64,000 nt of DNA from Locusta migratoria (lineage: Eukaryota; Arthropoda; Insecta; Orthoptera; Acrididae): assembly GCA_026315105.1 (NCBI GenBank), contig JAOYRU010000078.1, positions 1 to 64,000 of the forward strand, read 5' to 3'. Under the pieces are notes generated by a model. The model was given only the letters and a program-made list of their open reading frames with translations, was not told the origin of the DNA and did no database searches. Position numbers and translations under genes: made by a program. Shown in pieces: positions 31,911-45,393 of the stretch (position 1 is its first letter; each line of letters opens with the position of its first letter).

Positions 31911-32200
31911 AGCGCAGAGATTACGGCCCTTTCTTTCATATGTTGTTTCTGTATCAGTGAATGGCGTAAGGTCACACAACATTCTTTGGCTGTTGATCCA
32001 TCACACGTCAAACTTGTATCCCTTTCGGCTACGGCATAGCTCTCTCGCCGTGTTTCCAAAGTCTCCTTTCCATGCAGCTAATGAAACAGTAGCGGGAACT
32101 CGGTACTCATTATTATTTGTACTGCAGGAGAGAGCACACATATTTGAAAATTATTAACTACTAAAAGTCGAATTCAGAGTGGTGCGAAAAATTTGAAAGC

Positions 32201-32272
32201 TGCCGTGACCAGGATTCGAACCTGGGTTATTGCGGCCACAACGCAATGTCCTAACCACTAGACGATCACGGC
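32201..32272 (-). tRNA. tRNA-His(GTG), unit 15
   Basis: Reads the same as the unit 1 gene. Confidence 0.97.
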
Positions 32273-32658
32273 TACGATTCCAACGAGTCTCTGATCGTCT
32301 TGTTCTGCAAGTTCGTACTACTTGGCGAAACGCAGAAGCAAAACGATAGCCGTTCATCGTCCCTTAGACAACGTGTGCACACCACAAAATCATGTACCTA
32401 CGCTGATAGCCCGCTAATCTGCGTACTACGTGTGCAGTTACTTTCTTTTTCGGCGTTCACGTCCATCGCGGCTGCTTGGAGACCACCTCGTTTGCACTTT
32501 CGTGTTTCGACAACGTTGCTCCTTAACAAATGGGCAAAGAACCCAAGTCCCTAGGTGCTGTCATCTTGTATCAACAACCGATATTTACTGTAACTTTCCA
32601 CGAGCGTCTGGCGAGTAACGGTAAGACAATTGGCATAAGAGAAACACCAAAACAAACA

Positions 32659-32730
32659 TTCCGGTGCCGGGAATCGAACCCGGGCCTCCTGGGTGAAAGC
32701 CAGGGATCCTAGCCACTAGACCACACCGGA
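32659..32730 (-). tRNA. tRNA-Glu(TTC), unit 15
   Basis: Normal C56 form, between two variant units. Confidence 0.97.
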
Positions 32731-33062
32731 CTACAAAGAGAAAGCCAACTGCTATGCTGAATGCACACCCACACGCTTCCTCACTGATTATTCACATTCG
32801 AAGAAAGGTATGTCCATGACTTATTTCGTAATGACGATCGCCAGCAATAACGAAGCTCACAAAACTCACGAAAGAAACAGCTGATTACAACATAATGCTC
32901 GTTGTTATGTGCATCGTCTAACAGTGTAGCGCGCACTCGTTGCCACCTAAGTGACACGTGTCTCTGCCTTTGCTCTCCTTACTGCAGAGCGCCATTTTAT
33001 AAAAGGGGAAAAAATCGGGTTTCTGCACTGCCCACCAGAATTCGACAGAGGAAGAAAACAGA

Positions 33063-33144
33063 TGGCAGCGGTGGGATTCGAACCCACGCCTCCGAGGAGA
33101 CTGGTACCTGAAACCAGCGCCTTAGACCGCTCGGCCACGCTACC
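33063..33144 (-). tRNA. tRNA-Leu(CAG), unit 15
   Basis: Reads the same as the unit 1 gene. Confidence 0.97.
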
Positions 33145-33713
33145 TTGCGTGCACGGACGGCATGTGTGTTGTCTCGTTGCAGACGACACCACACCGTCTT
33201 GGCTTAAAAGACGTGCGTGCGTGCGTGCGGCGGCGGCGACGACGACGTTTTAAATCATAGACACTAAGTGTGTATAATTTGCCGTTTTCAAACAGTCCTA
33301 TTTCTTTCGAGTTGTCTACCATTCACCTGCGATTATCAATTTACATTCCGTAATTAGTAAGGGTGGTGTGTTTTCGCAAAATTGTCATTGACACTGTGCA
33401 ATTCGGCAGATTTTTCCACGTTAGGTGAGTAGTGCCTCACACTTCACCACATGCATAGCGACACTTCGCTACTAGTCTGACATTACGTCTGATTGCTTCG
33501 AAAATCACGAAATGTAAGGGTGCGGCTCTAGCTGGGAGCATTTCGCGAGTACCTGAGTGCTAATGTATGTCCAAATTGCTGTAGTGACGTTCACGCGTGA
33601 GCATTCTTGTACAATCAGCTGTGCTAAAACGCATGTGGCAGCTTTCTTTCTTTCTCCTAATTTTTTTTCCTCCTCCGGAAAAAAAAAGAAAAGACAAAAT
33701 GAGAGTGCAAAAT

Positions 33714-33795
33714 TGGCAGCGGTGGGATTCGAACCCACGCCTCCGAAGAGACTGGTGCCTTAAACCAGCGCCTTAGACCGCTCGGCCACGCTACC
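33714..33795 (-). tRNA. tRNA-Leu(AAG), unit 15
   Basis: Reads the same as the unit 1 gene. Confidence 0.97.
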
Positions 33796-34085
33796 AGCGC
33801 AGAGATTACGGCCCTTTCTTTCATATGTTGTTTCTGTATCAGTGAATGGCGTAAGGTCACACAACATTCTTTGGCTGTTGATCCATCACACGTCAAACTT
33901 GTATCCCTTTCGGCTACGGCATAGCTCTCTCGCCGTGTTTCCAAAGTCTCCTTTCCATGCAGCTAATGAAACAGTAGCGGGAACTCGGTACTCATTATTA
34001 TTTGTACTGCAGGAGAGAGCACACATATTTGAAAATTATTAACTACTAAAAGTCGAATTCAGAGTGGTGCGAAAAATTTGAAAGC

Positions 34086-34157
34086 TGCCGTGACCAGGAT
34101 TCGAACCTGGGTTATTGCGGCCACAACGCAATGTCCTAACCACTAGACGATCACGGC
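34086..34157 (-). tRNA. tRNA-His(GTG), unit 16
   Basis: Reads the same as the unit 1 gene. Confidence 0.97.
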
Positions 34158-34543
34158 TACGATTCCAACGAGTCTCTGATCGTCTTGTTCTGCAAGTTCG
34201 TACTACTTGGCGAAACGCAGAAGCAAAACGATAGCCGTTCATCGTCCCTTAGACAACGTGTGCACACCACAAAATCATGTACCTACGCTGATAGCCCGCT
34301 AATCTGCGTACTACGTGTGCAGTTACTTTCTTTTTCGGCGTTCACGTCCATCGCGGCTGCTTGGAGACCACCTCGTTTGCACTTTCGTGTTTCGACAACG
34401 TTGCTCCTTAACAAATGGGCAAAGAACCCAAGTCCCTAGGTGCTGTCATCTTGTATCAACAACCGATATTTACTGTAACTTTCCACGAGCGTCTGGCGAG
34501 TAACGGTAAGACAATTGGCATAAGAGAAACACCAAAACAAACA

Positions 34544-34615
34544 TTCCGGTGCCGGGAATCTAACCCGGGCCTCCTGGGTGAAAGCCAGGGATCCTAGCCA
34601 CTAGACCACACCGGA
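34544..34615 (-). tRNA. tRNA-Glu(TTC), unit 16, C56A variant
   Basis: Variant base at 34561. Confidence 0.93.
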
Positions 34616-34947
34616 CTACAAAGAGAAAGCCAACTGCTATGCTGAATGCACACCCACACGCTTCCTCACTGATTATTCACATTCGAAGAAAGGTATGTCC
34701 ATGACTTATTTCGTAATGACGATCGCCAGCAATAACGAAGCTCACAAAACTCACGAAAGAAACAGCTGATTACAACATAATGCTCGTTGTTATGTGCATC
34801 GTCTAACAGTGTAGCGCGCACTCGTTGCCACCTAAGTGACACGTGTCTCTGCCTTTGCTCTCCTTACTGCAGAGCGCCATTTTATAAAAGGGGAAAAAAT
34901 CGGGTTTCTGCACTGCCCACCAGAATTCGACAGAGGAAGAAAACAGA

Positions 34948-35029
34948 TGGCAGCGGTGGGATTCGAACCCACGCCTCCGAGGAGACTGGTACCTGAAACC
35001 AGCGCCTTAGACCGCTCGGCCACGCTACC
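34948..35029 (-). tRNA. tRNA-Leu(CAG), unit 16
   Basis: Reads the same as the unit 1 gene. Confidence 0.97.
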
Positions 35030-35598
35030 TTGCGTGCACGGACGGCATGTGTGTTGTCTCGTTGCAGACGACACCACACCGTCTTGGCTTAAAAGACGTG
35101 CGTGCGTGCGTGCGGCGGCGGCGACGACGACGTTTTAAATCATAGACACTAAGTGTGTATAATTTGCCGTTTTCAAACAGTCCTATTTCTTTCGAGTTGT
35201 CTACCATTCACCTGCGATTATCAATTTACATTCCGTAATTAGTAAGGGTGGTGTGTTTTCGCAAAATTGTCATTGACACTGTGCAATTCGGCAGATTTTT
35301 CCACGTTAGGTGAGTAGTGCCTCACACTTCACCACATGCATAGCGACACTTCGCTACTAGTCTGACATTACGTCTGATTGCTTCGAAAATCACGAAATGT
35401 AAGGGTGCGGCTCTAGCTGGGAGCATTTCGCGAGTACCTGAGTGCTAATGTATGTCCAAATTGCTGTAGTGACGTTCACGCGTGAGCATTCTTGTACAAT
35501 CAGCTGTGCTAAAACGCATGTGGCAGCTTTCTTTCTTTCTCCTAATTTTTTTTCCTCCTCCGGAAAAAAAAAGAAAAGACAAAATGAGAGTGCAAAAT

Positions 35599-35680
35599 TG
35601 GCAGCGGTGGGATTCGAACCCACGCCTCCGAAGAGACTGGTGCCTTAAACCAGCGCCTTAGACCGCTCGGCCACGCTACC
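35599..35680 (-). tRNA. tRNA-Leu(AAG), unit 16
   Basis: Reads the same as the unit 1 gene. Confidence 0.97.
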
Positions 35681-35970
35681 AGCGCAGAGATTACGGCCCT
35701 TTCTTTCATATGTTGTTTCTGTATCAGTGAATGGCGTAAGGTCACACAACATTCTTTGGCTGTTGATCCATCACACGTCAAACTTGTATCCCTTTCGGCT
35801 ACGGCATAGCTCTCTCGCCGTGTTTCCAAAGTCTCCTTTCCATGCAGCTAATGAAACAGTAGCGGGAACTCGGTACTCATTATTATTTGTACTGCAGGAG
35901 AGAGCACACATATTTGAAAATTATTAACTACTAAAAGTCGAATTCAGAGTGGTGCGAAAAATTTGAAAGC

Positions 35971-36042
35971 TGCCGTGACCAGGATTCGAACCTGGGTTAT
36001 TGCGGCCACAACGCAATGTCCTAACCACTAGACGATCACGGC
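35971..36042 (-). tRNA. tRNA-His(GTG), unit 17
   Basis: Reads the same as the unit 1 gene. Confidence 0.97.
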
Positions 36043-36428
36043 TACGATTCCAACGAGTCTCTGATCGTCTTGTTCTGCAAGTTCGTACTACTTGGCGAAA
36101 CGCAGAAGCAAAACGATAGCCGTTCATCGTCCCTTAGACAACGTGTGCACACCACAAAATCATGTACCTACGCTGATAGCCCGCTAATCTGCGTACTACG
36201 TGTGCAGTTACTTTCTTTTTCGGCGTTCACGTCCATCGCGGCTGCTTGGAGACCACCTCGTTTGCACTTTCGTGTTTCGACAACGTTGCTCCTTAACAAA
36301 TGGGCAAAGAACCCAAGTCCCTAGGTGCTGTCATCTTGTATCAACAACCGATATTTACTGTAACTTTCCACGAGCGTCTGGCGAGTAACGGTAAGACAAT
36401 TGGCATAAGAGAAACACCAAAACAAACA

Positions 36429-36500
36429 TTCCGGTGCCGGGAATCTAACCCGGGCCTCCTGGGTGAAAGCCAGGGATCCTAGCCACTAGACCACACCGGA
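36429..36500 (-). tRNA. tRNA-Glu(TTC), unit 17, C56A variant
   Basis: Variant base at 36446. Confidence 0.93.
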
Positions 36501-36832
36501 CTACAAAGAGAAAGCCAACTGCTATGCTGAATGCACACCCACACGCTTCCTCACTGATTATTCACATTCGAAGAAAGGTATGTCCATGACTTATTTCGTA
36601 ATGACGATCGCCAGCAATAACGAAGCTCACAAAACTCACGAAAGAAACAGCTGATTACAACATAATGCTCGTTGTTATGTGCATCGTCTAACAGTGTAGC
36701 GCGCACTCGTTGCCACCTAAGTGACACGTGTCTCTGCCTTTGCTCTCCTTACTGCAGAGCGCCATTTTATAAAAGGGGAAAAAATCGGGTTTCTGCACTG
36801 CCCACCAGAATTCGACAGAGGAAGAAAACAGA

Positions 36833-36914
36833 TGGCAGCGGTGGGATTCGAACCCACGCCTCCGAGGAGACTGGTACCTGAAACCAGCGCCTTAGACCGC
36901 TCGGCCACGCTACC
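36833..36914 (-). tRNA. tRNA-Leu(CAG), unit 17
   Basis: Reads the same as the unit 1 gene. Confidence 0.97.
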
Positions 36915-37483
36915 TTGCGTGCACGGACGGCATGTGTGTTGTCTCGTTGCAGACGACACCACACCGTCTTGGCTTAAAAGACGTGCGTGCGTGCGTGCGG
37001 CGGCGGCGACGACGACGTTTTAAATCATAGACACTAAGTGTGTATAATTTGCCGTTTTCAAACAGTCCTATTTCTTTCGAGTTGTCTACCATTCACCTGC
37101 GATTATCAATTTACATTCCGTAATTAGTAAGGGTGGTGTGTTTTCGCAAAATTGTCATTGACACTGTGCAATTCGGCAGATTTTTCCACGTTAGGTGAGT
37201 AGTGCCTCACACTTCACCACATGCATAGCGACACTTCGCTACTAGTCTGACATTACGTCTGATTGCTTCGAAAATCACGAAATGTAAGGGTGCGGCTCTA
37301 GCTGGGAGCATTTCGCGAGTACCTGAGTGCTAATGTATGTCCAAATTGCTGTAGTGACGTTCACGCGTGAGCATTCTTGTACAATCAGCTGTGCTAAAAC
37401 GCATGTGGCAGCTTTCTTTCTTTCTCCTAATTTTTTTTCCTCCTCCGGAAAAAAAAAGAAAAGACAAAATGAGAGTGCAAAAT

Positions 37484-37565
37484 TGGCAGCGGTGGGATTC
37501 GAACCCACGCCTCCGAAGAGACTGGTGCCTTAAACCAGCGCCTTAGACCGCTCGGCCACGCTACC
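37484..37565 (-). tRNA. tRNA-Leu(AAG), unit 17
   Basis: Reads the same as the unit 1 gene. Confidence 0.97.
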
Positions 37566-37855
37566 AGCGCAGAGATTACGGCCCTTTCTTTCATATGTTG
37601 TTTCTGTATCAGTGAATGGCGTAAGGTCACACAACATTCTTTGGCTGTTGATCCATCACACGTCAAACTTGTATCCCTTTCGGCTACGGCATAGCTCTCT
37701 CGCCGTGTTTCCAAAGTCTCCTTTCCATGCAGCTAATGAAACAGTAGCGGGAACTCGGTACTCATTATTATTTGTACTGCAGGAGAGAGCACACATATTT
37801 GAAAATTATTAACTACTAAAAGTCGAATTCAGAGTGGTGCGAAAAATTTGAAAGC

Positions 37856-37927
37856 TGCCGTGACCAGGATTCGAACCTGGGTTATTGCGGCCACAACGCA
37901 ATGTCCTAACCACTAGACGATCACGGC
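37856..37927 (-). tRNA. tRNA-His(GTG), unit 18
   Basis: Reads the same as the unit 1 gene. Confidence 0.97.
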
Positions 37928-38313
37928 TACGATTCCAACGAGTCTCTGATCGTCTTGTTCTGCAAGTTCGTACTACTTGGCGAAACGCAGAAGCAAAACG
38001 ATAGCCGTTCATCGTCCCTTAGACAACGTGTGCACACCACAAAATCATGTACCTACGCTGATAGCCCGCTAATCTGCGTACTACGTGTGCAGTTACTTTC
38101 TTTTTCGGCGTTCACGTCCATCGCGGCTGCTTGGAGACCACCTCGTTTGCACTTTCGTGTTTCGACAACGTTGCTCCTTAACAAATGGGCAAAGAACCCA
38201 AGTCCCTAGGTGCTGTCATCTTGTATCAACAACCGATATTTACTGTAACTTTCCACGAGCGTCTGGCGAGTAACGGTAAGACAATTGGCATAAGAGAAAC
38301 ACCAAAACAAACA

Positions 38314-38385
38314 TTCCGGTGCCGGGAATCGAACCCGGGCCTCCTGGGTGAAAGCCAGGGATCCTAGCCACTAGACCACACCGGA
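38314..38385 (-). tRNA. tRNA-Glu(TTC), unit 18
   Basis: Normal C56 form. Confidence 0.97.
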
Positions 38386-38717
38386 CTACAAAGAGAAAGC
38401 CAACTGCTATGCTGAATGCACACCCACACGCTTCCTCACTGATTATTCACATTCGAAGAAAGGTATGTCCATGACTTATTTCGTAATGACGATCGCCAGC
38501 AATAACGAAGCTCACAAAACTCACGAAAGAAACAGCTGATTACAACATAATGCTCGTTGTTATGTGCATCGTCTAACAGTGTAGCGCGCACTCGTTGCCA
38601 CCTAAGTGACACGTGTCTCTGCCTTTGCTCTCCTTACTGCAGAGCGCCATTTTATAAAAGGGGAAAAAATCGGGTTTCTGCACTGCCCACCAGAATTCGA
38701 CAGAGGAAGAAAACAGA

Positions 38718-38799
38718 TGGCAGCGGTGGGATTCGAACCCACGCCTCCGAGGAGACTGGTACCTGAAACCAGCGCCTTAGACCGCTCGGCCACGCTACC
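38718..38799 (-). tRNA. tRNA-Leu(CAG), unit 18
   Basis: Reads the same as the unit 1 gene; the spacer upstream lacks one GGC triplet. Confidence 0.97.
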
Positions 38800-39365
38800 T
38801 TGCGTGCACGGACGGCATGTGTGTTGTCTCGTTGCAGACGACACCACACCGTCTTGGCTTAAAAGACGTGCGTGCGTGCGTGCGGCGGCGACGACGACGT
38901 TTTAAATCATAGACACTAAGTGTGTATAATTTGCCGTTTTCAAACAGTCCTATTTCTTTCGAGTTGTCTACCATTCACCTGCGATTATCAATTTACATTC
39001 CGTAATTAGTAAGGGTGGTGTGTTTTCGCAAAATTGTCATTGACACTGTGCAATTCGGCAGATTTTTCCACGTTAGGTGAGTAGTGCCTCACACTTCACC
39101 ACATGCATAGCGACACTTCGCTACTAGTCTGACATTACGTCTGATTGCTTCGAAAATCACGAAATGTAAGGGTGTGGCTCTAGCTGGGAGCATTTCGCGA
39201 GTACCTGAGTGCTAATGTATGTCCAAATTGCTGTAGTGACGTTCACGCGTGAGCATTCTTGTACAATCAGCTGTGCTAAAACGCATGTGGCAGCTTTCTT
39301 TCTTTCTCCTAATTTTTTTTCCTCCTCCGGAAAAAAAAAGAAAAGACAAAATGAGAGTGCAAAAT

Positions 39366-39447
39366 TGGCAGCGGTGGGATTCGAACCCACGCCTCCGAAG
39401 AGACTGGTGCCTTAAACCAGCGCCTTAGACCGCTCGGCCACGCTACC
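39366..39447 (-). tRNA. tRNA-Leu(AAG), unit 18
   Basis: Reads the same as the unit 1 gene. Confidence 0.97.
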
Positions 39448-39737
39448 AGCGCAGAGATTACGGCCCTTTCTTTCATATGTTGTTTCTGTATCAGTGAATG
39501 GCGTAAGGTCACACAACATTCTTTGGCTGTTGATCCATCACACGTCAAACTTGTATCCCTTTCGGCTACGGCATAGCTCTCTCGCCGTGTTTCCAAAGTC
39601 TCCTTTCCATGCAGCTAATGAAACAGTAGCGGGAACTCGGTACTCATTATTATTTGTACTGCAGGAGAGAGCACACATATTTGAAAATTATTAACTACTA
39701 AAAGTCGAATTCAGAGTGGTGCGAAAAATTTGAAAGC

Positions 39738-39809
39738 TGCCGTGACCAGGATTCGAACCTGGGTTATTGCGGCCACAACGCAATGTCCTAACCACTAGAC
39801 GATCACGGC
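39738..39809 (-). tRNA. tRNA-His(GTG), unit 19
   Basis: Reads the same as the unit 1 gene. Confidence 0.97.
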
Positions 39810-40195
39810 TACGATTCCAACGAGTCTCTGATCGTCTTGTTCTGCAAGTTCGTACTACTTGGCGAAACGCAGAAGCAAAACGATAGCCGTTCATCGTCCC
39901 TTAGACAACGTGTGCACACCACAAAATCATGTACCTACGCTGATAGCCCGCTAATCTGCGTACTACGTGTGCAGTTACTTTCTTTTTCGGCGTTCACGTC
40001 CATCGCGGCTGCTTGGAGACCACCTCGTTTGCACTTTCGTGTTTCGACAACGTTGCTCCTTAACAAATGGGCAAAGAACCCAAGTCCCTAGGTGCTGTCA
40101 TCTTGTATCAACAACCGATATTTACTGTAACTTTCCACGAGCGTCTGGCGAGTAACGGTAAGACAATTGGCATAAGAGAAACACCAAAACAAACA

Positions 40196-40267
40196 TTCCG
40201 GTGCCGGGAATCTAACCCGGGCCTCCTGGGTGAAAGCCAGGGATCCTAGCCACTAGACCACACCGGA
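40196..40267 (-). tRNA. tRNA-Glu(TTC), unit 19, C56A variant
   Basis: Variant base at 40213. First of nine consecutive variant units (19-27). Confidence 0.93.
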
Positions 40268-40599
40268 CTACAAAGAGAAAGCCAACTGCTATGCTGAATG
40301 CACACCCACACGCTTCCTCACTGATTATTCACATTCGAAGAAAGGTATGTCCATGACTTATTTCGTAATGACGATCGCCAGCAATAACGAAGCTCACAAA
40401 ACTCACGAAAGAAACAGCTGATTACAACATAATGCTCGTTGTTATGTGCATCGTCTAACAGTGTAGCGCGCACTCGTTGCCACCTAAGTGACACGTGTCT
40501 CTGCCTTTGCTCTCCTTACTGCAGAGCGCCATTTTATAAAAGGGGAAAAAATCGGGTTTCTGCACTGCCCACCAGAATTCGACAGAGGAAGAAAACAGA

Positions 40600-40681
40600 T
40601 GGCAGCGGTGGGATTCGAACCCACGCCTCCGAGGAGACTGGTACCTGAAACCAGCGCCTTAGACCGCTCGGCCACGCTACC
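40600..40681 (-). tRNA. tRNA-Leu(CAG), unit 19
   Basis: Reads the same as the unit 1 gene. Confidence 0.97.
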
Positions 40682-41250
40682 TTGCGTGCACGGACGGCAT
40701 GTGTGTTGTCTCGTTGCAGACGACACCACACCGTCTTGGCTTAAAAGACGTGCGTGCGTGCGTGCGGCGGCGGCGACGACGACGTTTTAAATCATAGACA
40801 CTAAGTGTGTATAATTTGCCGTTTTCAAACAGTCCTATTTCTTTCGAGTTGTCTACCATTCACCTGCGATTATCAATTTACATTCCGTAATTAGTAAGGG
40901 TGGTGTGTTTTCGCAAAATTGTCATTGACACTGTGCAATTCGGCAGATTTTTCCACGTTAGGTGAGTAGTGCCTCACACTTCACCACATGCATAGCGACA
41001 CTTCGCTACTAGTCTGACATTACGTCTGATTGCTTCGAAAATCACGAAATGTAAGGGTGTGGCTCTAGCTGGGAGCATTTCGCGAGTACCTGAGTGCTAA
41101 TGTATGTCCAAATTGCTGTAGTGACGTTCACGCGTGAGCATTCTTGTACAATCAGCTGTGCTAAAACGCATGTGGCAGCTTTCTTTCTTTCTCCTAATTT
41201 TTTTTCCTCCTCCGGAAAAAAAAAGAAAAGACAAAATGAGAGTGCAAAAT

Positions 41251-41332
41251 TGGCAGCGGTGGGATTCGAACCCACGCCTCCGAAGAGACTGGTGCCTTAA
41301 ACCAGCGCCTTAGACCGCTCGGCCACGCTACC
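41251..41332 (-). tRNA. tRNA-Leu(AAG), unit 19
   Basis: Reads the same as the unit 1 gene. Confidence 0.97.
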
Positions 41333-41622
41333 AGCGCAGAGATTACGGCCCTTTCTTTCATATGTTGTTTCTGTATCAGTGAATGGCGTAAGGTCACACA
41401 ACATTCTTTGGCTGTTGATCCATCACACGTCAAACTTGTATCCCTTTCGGCTACGGCATAGCTCTCTCGCCGTGTTTCCAAAGTCTCCTTTCCATGCAGC
41501 TAATGAAACAGTAGCGGGAACTCGGTACTCATTATTATTTGTACTGCAGGAGAGAGCACACATATTTGAAAATTATTAACTACTAAAAGTCGAATTCAGA
41601 GTGGTGCGAAAAATTTGAAAGC

Positions 41623-41694
41623 TGCCGTGACCAGGATTCGAACCTGGGTTATTGCGGCCACAACGCAATGTCCTAACCACTAGACGATCACGGC
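41623..41694 (-). tRNA. tRNA-His(GTG), unit 20
   Basis: Reads the same as the unit 1 gene. Confidence 0.97.
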
Positions 41695-42080
41695 TACGAT
41701 TCCAACGAGTCTCTGATCGTCTTGTTCTGCAAGTTCGTACTACTTGGCGAAACGCAGAAGCAAAACGATAGCCGTTCATCGTCCCTTAGACAACGTGTGC
41801 ACACCACAAAATCATGTACCTACGCTGATAGCCCGCTAATCTGCGTACTACGTGTGCAGTTACTTTCTTTTTCGGCGTTCACGTCCATCGCGGCTGCTTG
41901 GAGACCACCTCGTTTGCACTTTCGTGTTTCGACAACGTTGCTCCTTAACAAATGGGCAAAGAACCCAAGTCCCTAGGTGCTGTCATCTTGTATCAACAAC
42001 CGATATTTACTGTAACTTTCCACGAGCGTCTGGCGAGTAACGGTAAGACAATTGGCATAAGAGAAACACCAAAACAAACA

Positions 42081-42152
42081 TTCCGGTGCCGGGAATCTAA
42101 CCCGGGCCTCCTGGGTGAAAGCCAGGGATCCTAGCCACTAGACCACACCGGA
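42081..42152 (-). tRNA. tRNA-Glu(TTC), unit 20, C56A variant
   Basis: Variant base at 42098. Confidence 0.93.
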
Positions 42153-42484
42153 CTACAAAGAGAAAGCCAACTGCTATGCTGAATGCACACCCACACGCTT
42201 CCTCACTGATTATTCACATTCGAAGAAAGGTATGTCCATGACTTATTTCGTAATGACGATCGCCAGCAATAACGAAGCTCACAAAACTCACGAAAGAAAC
42301 AGCTGATTACAACATAATGCTCGTTGTTATGTGCATCGTCTAACAGTGTAGCGCGCACTCGTTGCCACCTAAGTGACACGTGTCTCTGCCTTTGCTCTCC
42401 TTACTGCAGAGCGCCATTTTATAAAAGGGGAAAAAATCGGGTTTCTGCACTGCCCACCAGAATTCGACAGAGGAAGAAAACAGA

Positions 42485-42566
42485 TGGCAGCGGTGGGATT
42501 CGAACCCACGCCTCCGAGGAGACTGGTACCTGAAACCAGCGCCTTAGACCGCTCGGCCACGCTACC
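42485..42566 (-). tRNA. tRNA-Leu(CAG), unit 20
   Basis: Reads the same as the unit 1 gene. Confidence 0.97.
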
Positions 42567-43136
42567 TTGCGTGCACGGACGGCATGTGTGTTGTCTCGTT
42601 GCAGACGACACCACACCGTCTTGGCTTAAAAGACGTGCGTGCGTGCGTGCGGCGGCGGCGACGACGACGTTTTAAATCATAGACACTAAGTGTGTATAAT
42701 TTGCCGTTTTCAAACAGTCCTATTTCTTTCGAGTTGTCTACCATTCACCTGCGATTATCAATTTACATTCCGTAATTAGTAAGGGTGGTGTGTTTTCGCA
42801 AAATTGTCATTGACACTGTGCAATTCGGCAGATTTTTCCACGTTAGGTGAGTAGTGCCTCACACTTCACCACATGCATAGCGACACTTCGCTACTAGTCT
42901 GACATTACGTCTGATTGCTTCGAAAATCACGAAATGTAAGGGTGCGGCTCTAGCTGGGAGCATTTCGCGAGTACCTGAGTGCTAATGTATGTCCAAATTG
43001 CTGTAGTGACGTTCACGCGTGAGCATTCTTGTACAATCAGCTGTGCTAAAACGCATGTGGCAGCTTTCTTTCTTTCTCCTAATTTTTTTTCCTCCTCCGG
43101 AAAAAAAAAAGAAAAGACAAAATGAGAGTGCAAAAT

Positions 43137-43218
43137 TGGCAGCGGTGGGATTCGAACCCACGCCTCCGAAGAGACTGGTGCCTTAAACCAGCGCCTTAGA
43201 CCGCTCGGCCACGCTACC
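43137..43218 (-). tRNA. tRNA-Leu(AAG), unit 20
   Basis: Reads the same as the unit 1 gene; the A run just beyond has ten bases, and the 5' spacer has a private c-to-a change near 43281. Confidence 0.97.
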
Positions 43219-43508
43219 AGCGCAGAGATTACGGCCCTTTCTTTCATATGTTGTTTCTGTATCAGTGAATGGCGTAAGGTAACACAACATTCTTTGGCTG
43301 TTGATCCATCACACGTCAAACTTGTATCCCTTTCGGCTACGGCATAGCTCTCTCGCCGTGTTTCCAAAGTCTCCTTTCCATGCAGCTAATGAAACAGTAG
43401 CGGGAACTCGGTACTCATTATTATTTGTACTGCAGGAGAGAGCACACATATTTGAAAATTATTAACTACTAAAAGTCGAATTCAGAGTGGTGCGAAAAAT
43501 TTGAAAGC

Positions 43509-43580
43509 TGCCGTGACCAGGATTCGAACCTGGGTTATTGCGGCCACAACGCAATGTCCTAACCACTAGACGATCACGGC
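43509..43580 (-). tRNA. tRNA-His(GTG), unit 21
   Basis: Reads the same as the unit 1 gene. Confidence 0.97.
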
Positions 43581-43966
43581 TACGATTCCAACGAGTCTCT
43601 GATCGTCTTGTTCTGCAAGTTCGTACTACTTGGCGAAACGCAGAAGCAAAACGATAGCCGTTCATCGTCCCTTAGACAACGTGTGCACACCACAAAATCA
43701 TGTACCTACGCTGATAGCCCGCTAATCTGCGTACTACGTGTGCAGTTACTTTCTTTTTCGGCGTTCACGTCCATCGCGGCTGCTTGGAGACCACCTCGTT
43801 TGCACTTTCGTGTTTCGACAACGTTGCTCCTTAACAAATGGGCAAAGAACCCAAGTCCCTAGGTGCTGTCATCTTGTATCAACAACCGATATTTACTGTA
43901 ACTTTCCACGAGCGTCTGGCGAGTAACGGTAAGACAATTGGCATAAGAGAAACACCAAAACAAACA

Positions 43967-44038
43967 TTCCGGTGCCGGGAATCTAACCCGGGCCTCCTGG
44001 GTGAAAGCCAGGGATCCTAGCCACTAGACCACACCGGA
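43967..44038 (-). tRNA. tRNA-Glu(TTC), unit 21, C56A variant
   Basis: Variant base at 43984. Confidence 0.93.
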
Positions 44039-44370
44039 CTACAAAGAGAAAGCCAACTGCTATGCTGAATGCACACCCACACGCTTCCTCACTGATTATT
44101 CACATTCGAAGAAAGGTATGTCCATGACTTATTTCGTAATGACGATCGCCAGCAATAACGAAGCTCACAAAACTCACGAAAGAAACAGCTGATTACAACA
44201 TAATGCTCGTTGTTATGTGCATCGTCTAACAGTGTAGCGCGCACTCGTTGCCACCTAAGTGACACGTGTCTCTGCCTTTGCTCTCCTTACTGCAGAGCGC
44301 CATTTTATAAAAGGGGAAAAAATCGGGTTTCTGCACTGCCCACCAGAATTCGACAGAGGAAGAAAACAGA

Positions 44371-44452
44371 TGGCAGCGGTGGGATTCGAACCCACGCCTC
44401 CGAGGAGACTGGTACCTGAAACCAGCGCCTTAGACCGCTCGGCCACGCTACC
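44371..44452 (-). tRNA. tRNA-Leu(CAG), unit 21
   Basis: Reads the same as the unit 1 gene. Confidence 0.97.
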
Positions 44453-45021
44453 TTGCGTGCACGGACGGCATGTGTGTTGTCTCGTTGCAGACGACACCAC
44501 ACCGTCTTGGCTTAAAAGACGTGCGTGCGTGCGTGCGGCGGCGGCGACGACGACGTTTTAAATCATAGACACTAAGTGTGTATAATTTGCCGTTTTCAAA
44601 CAGTCCTATTTCTTTCGAGTTGTCTACCATTCACCTGCGATTATCAATTTACATTCCGTAATTAGTAAGGGTGGTGTGTTTTCGCAAAATTGTCATTGAC
44701 ACTGTGCAATTCGGCAGATTTTTCCACGTTAGGTGAGTAGTGCCTCACACTTCACCACATGCATAGCGACACTTCGCTACTAGTCTGACATTACGTCTGA
44801 TTGCTTCGAAAATCACGAAATGTAAGGGTGCGGCTCTAGCTGGGAGCATTTCGCGAGTACCTGAGTGCTAATGTATGTCCAAATTGCTGTAGTGACGTTC
44901 ACGCGTGAGCATTCTTGTACAATCAGCTGTGCTAAAACGCATGTGGCAGCTTTCTTTCTTTCTCCTAATTTTTTTTCCTCCTCCGGAAAAAAAAAGAAAA
45001 GACAAAATGAGAGTGCAAAAT

Positions 45022-45103
45022 TGGCAGCGGTGGGATTCGAACCCACGCCTCCGAAGAGACTGGTGCCTTAAACCAGCGCCTTAGACCGCTCGGCCACGCT
45101 ACC
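45022..45103 (-). tRNA. tRNA-Leu(AAG), unit 21
   Basis: Reads the same as the unit 1 gene. Confidence 0.97.
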
Positions 45104-45393
45104 AGCGCAGAGATTACGGCCCTTTCTTTCATATGTTGTTTCTGTATCAGTGAATGGCGTAAGGTCACACAACATTCTTTGGCTGTTGATCCATCACACG
45201 TCAAACTTGTATCCCTTTCGGCTACGGCATAGCTCTCTCGCCGTGTTTCCAAAGTCTCCTTTCCATGCAGCTAATGAAACAGTAGCGGGAACTCGGTACT
45301 CATTATTATTTGTACTGCAGGAGAGAGCACACATATTTGAAAATTATTAACTACTAAAAGTCGAATTCAGAGTGGTGCGAAAAATTTGAAAGC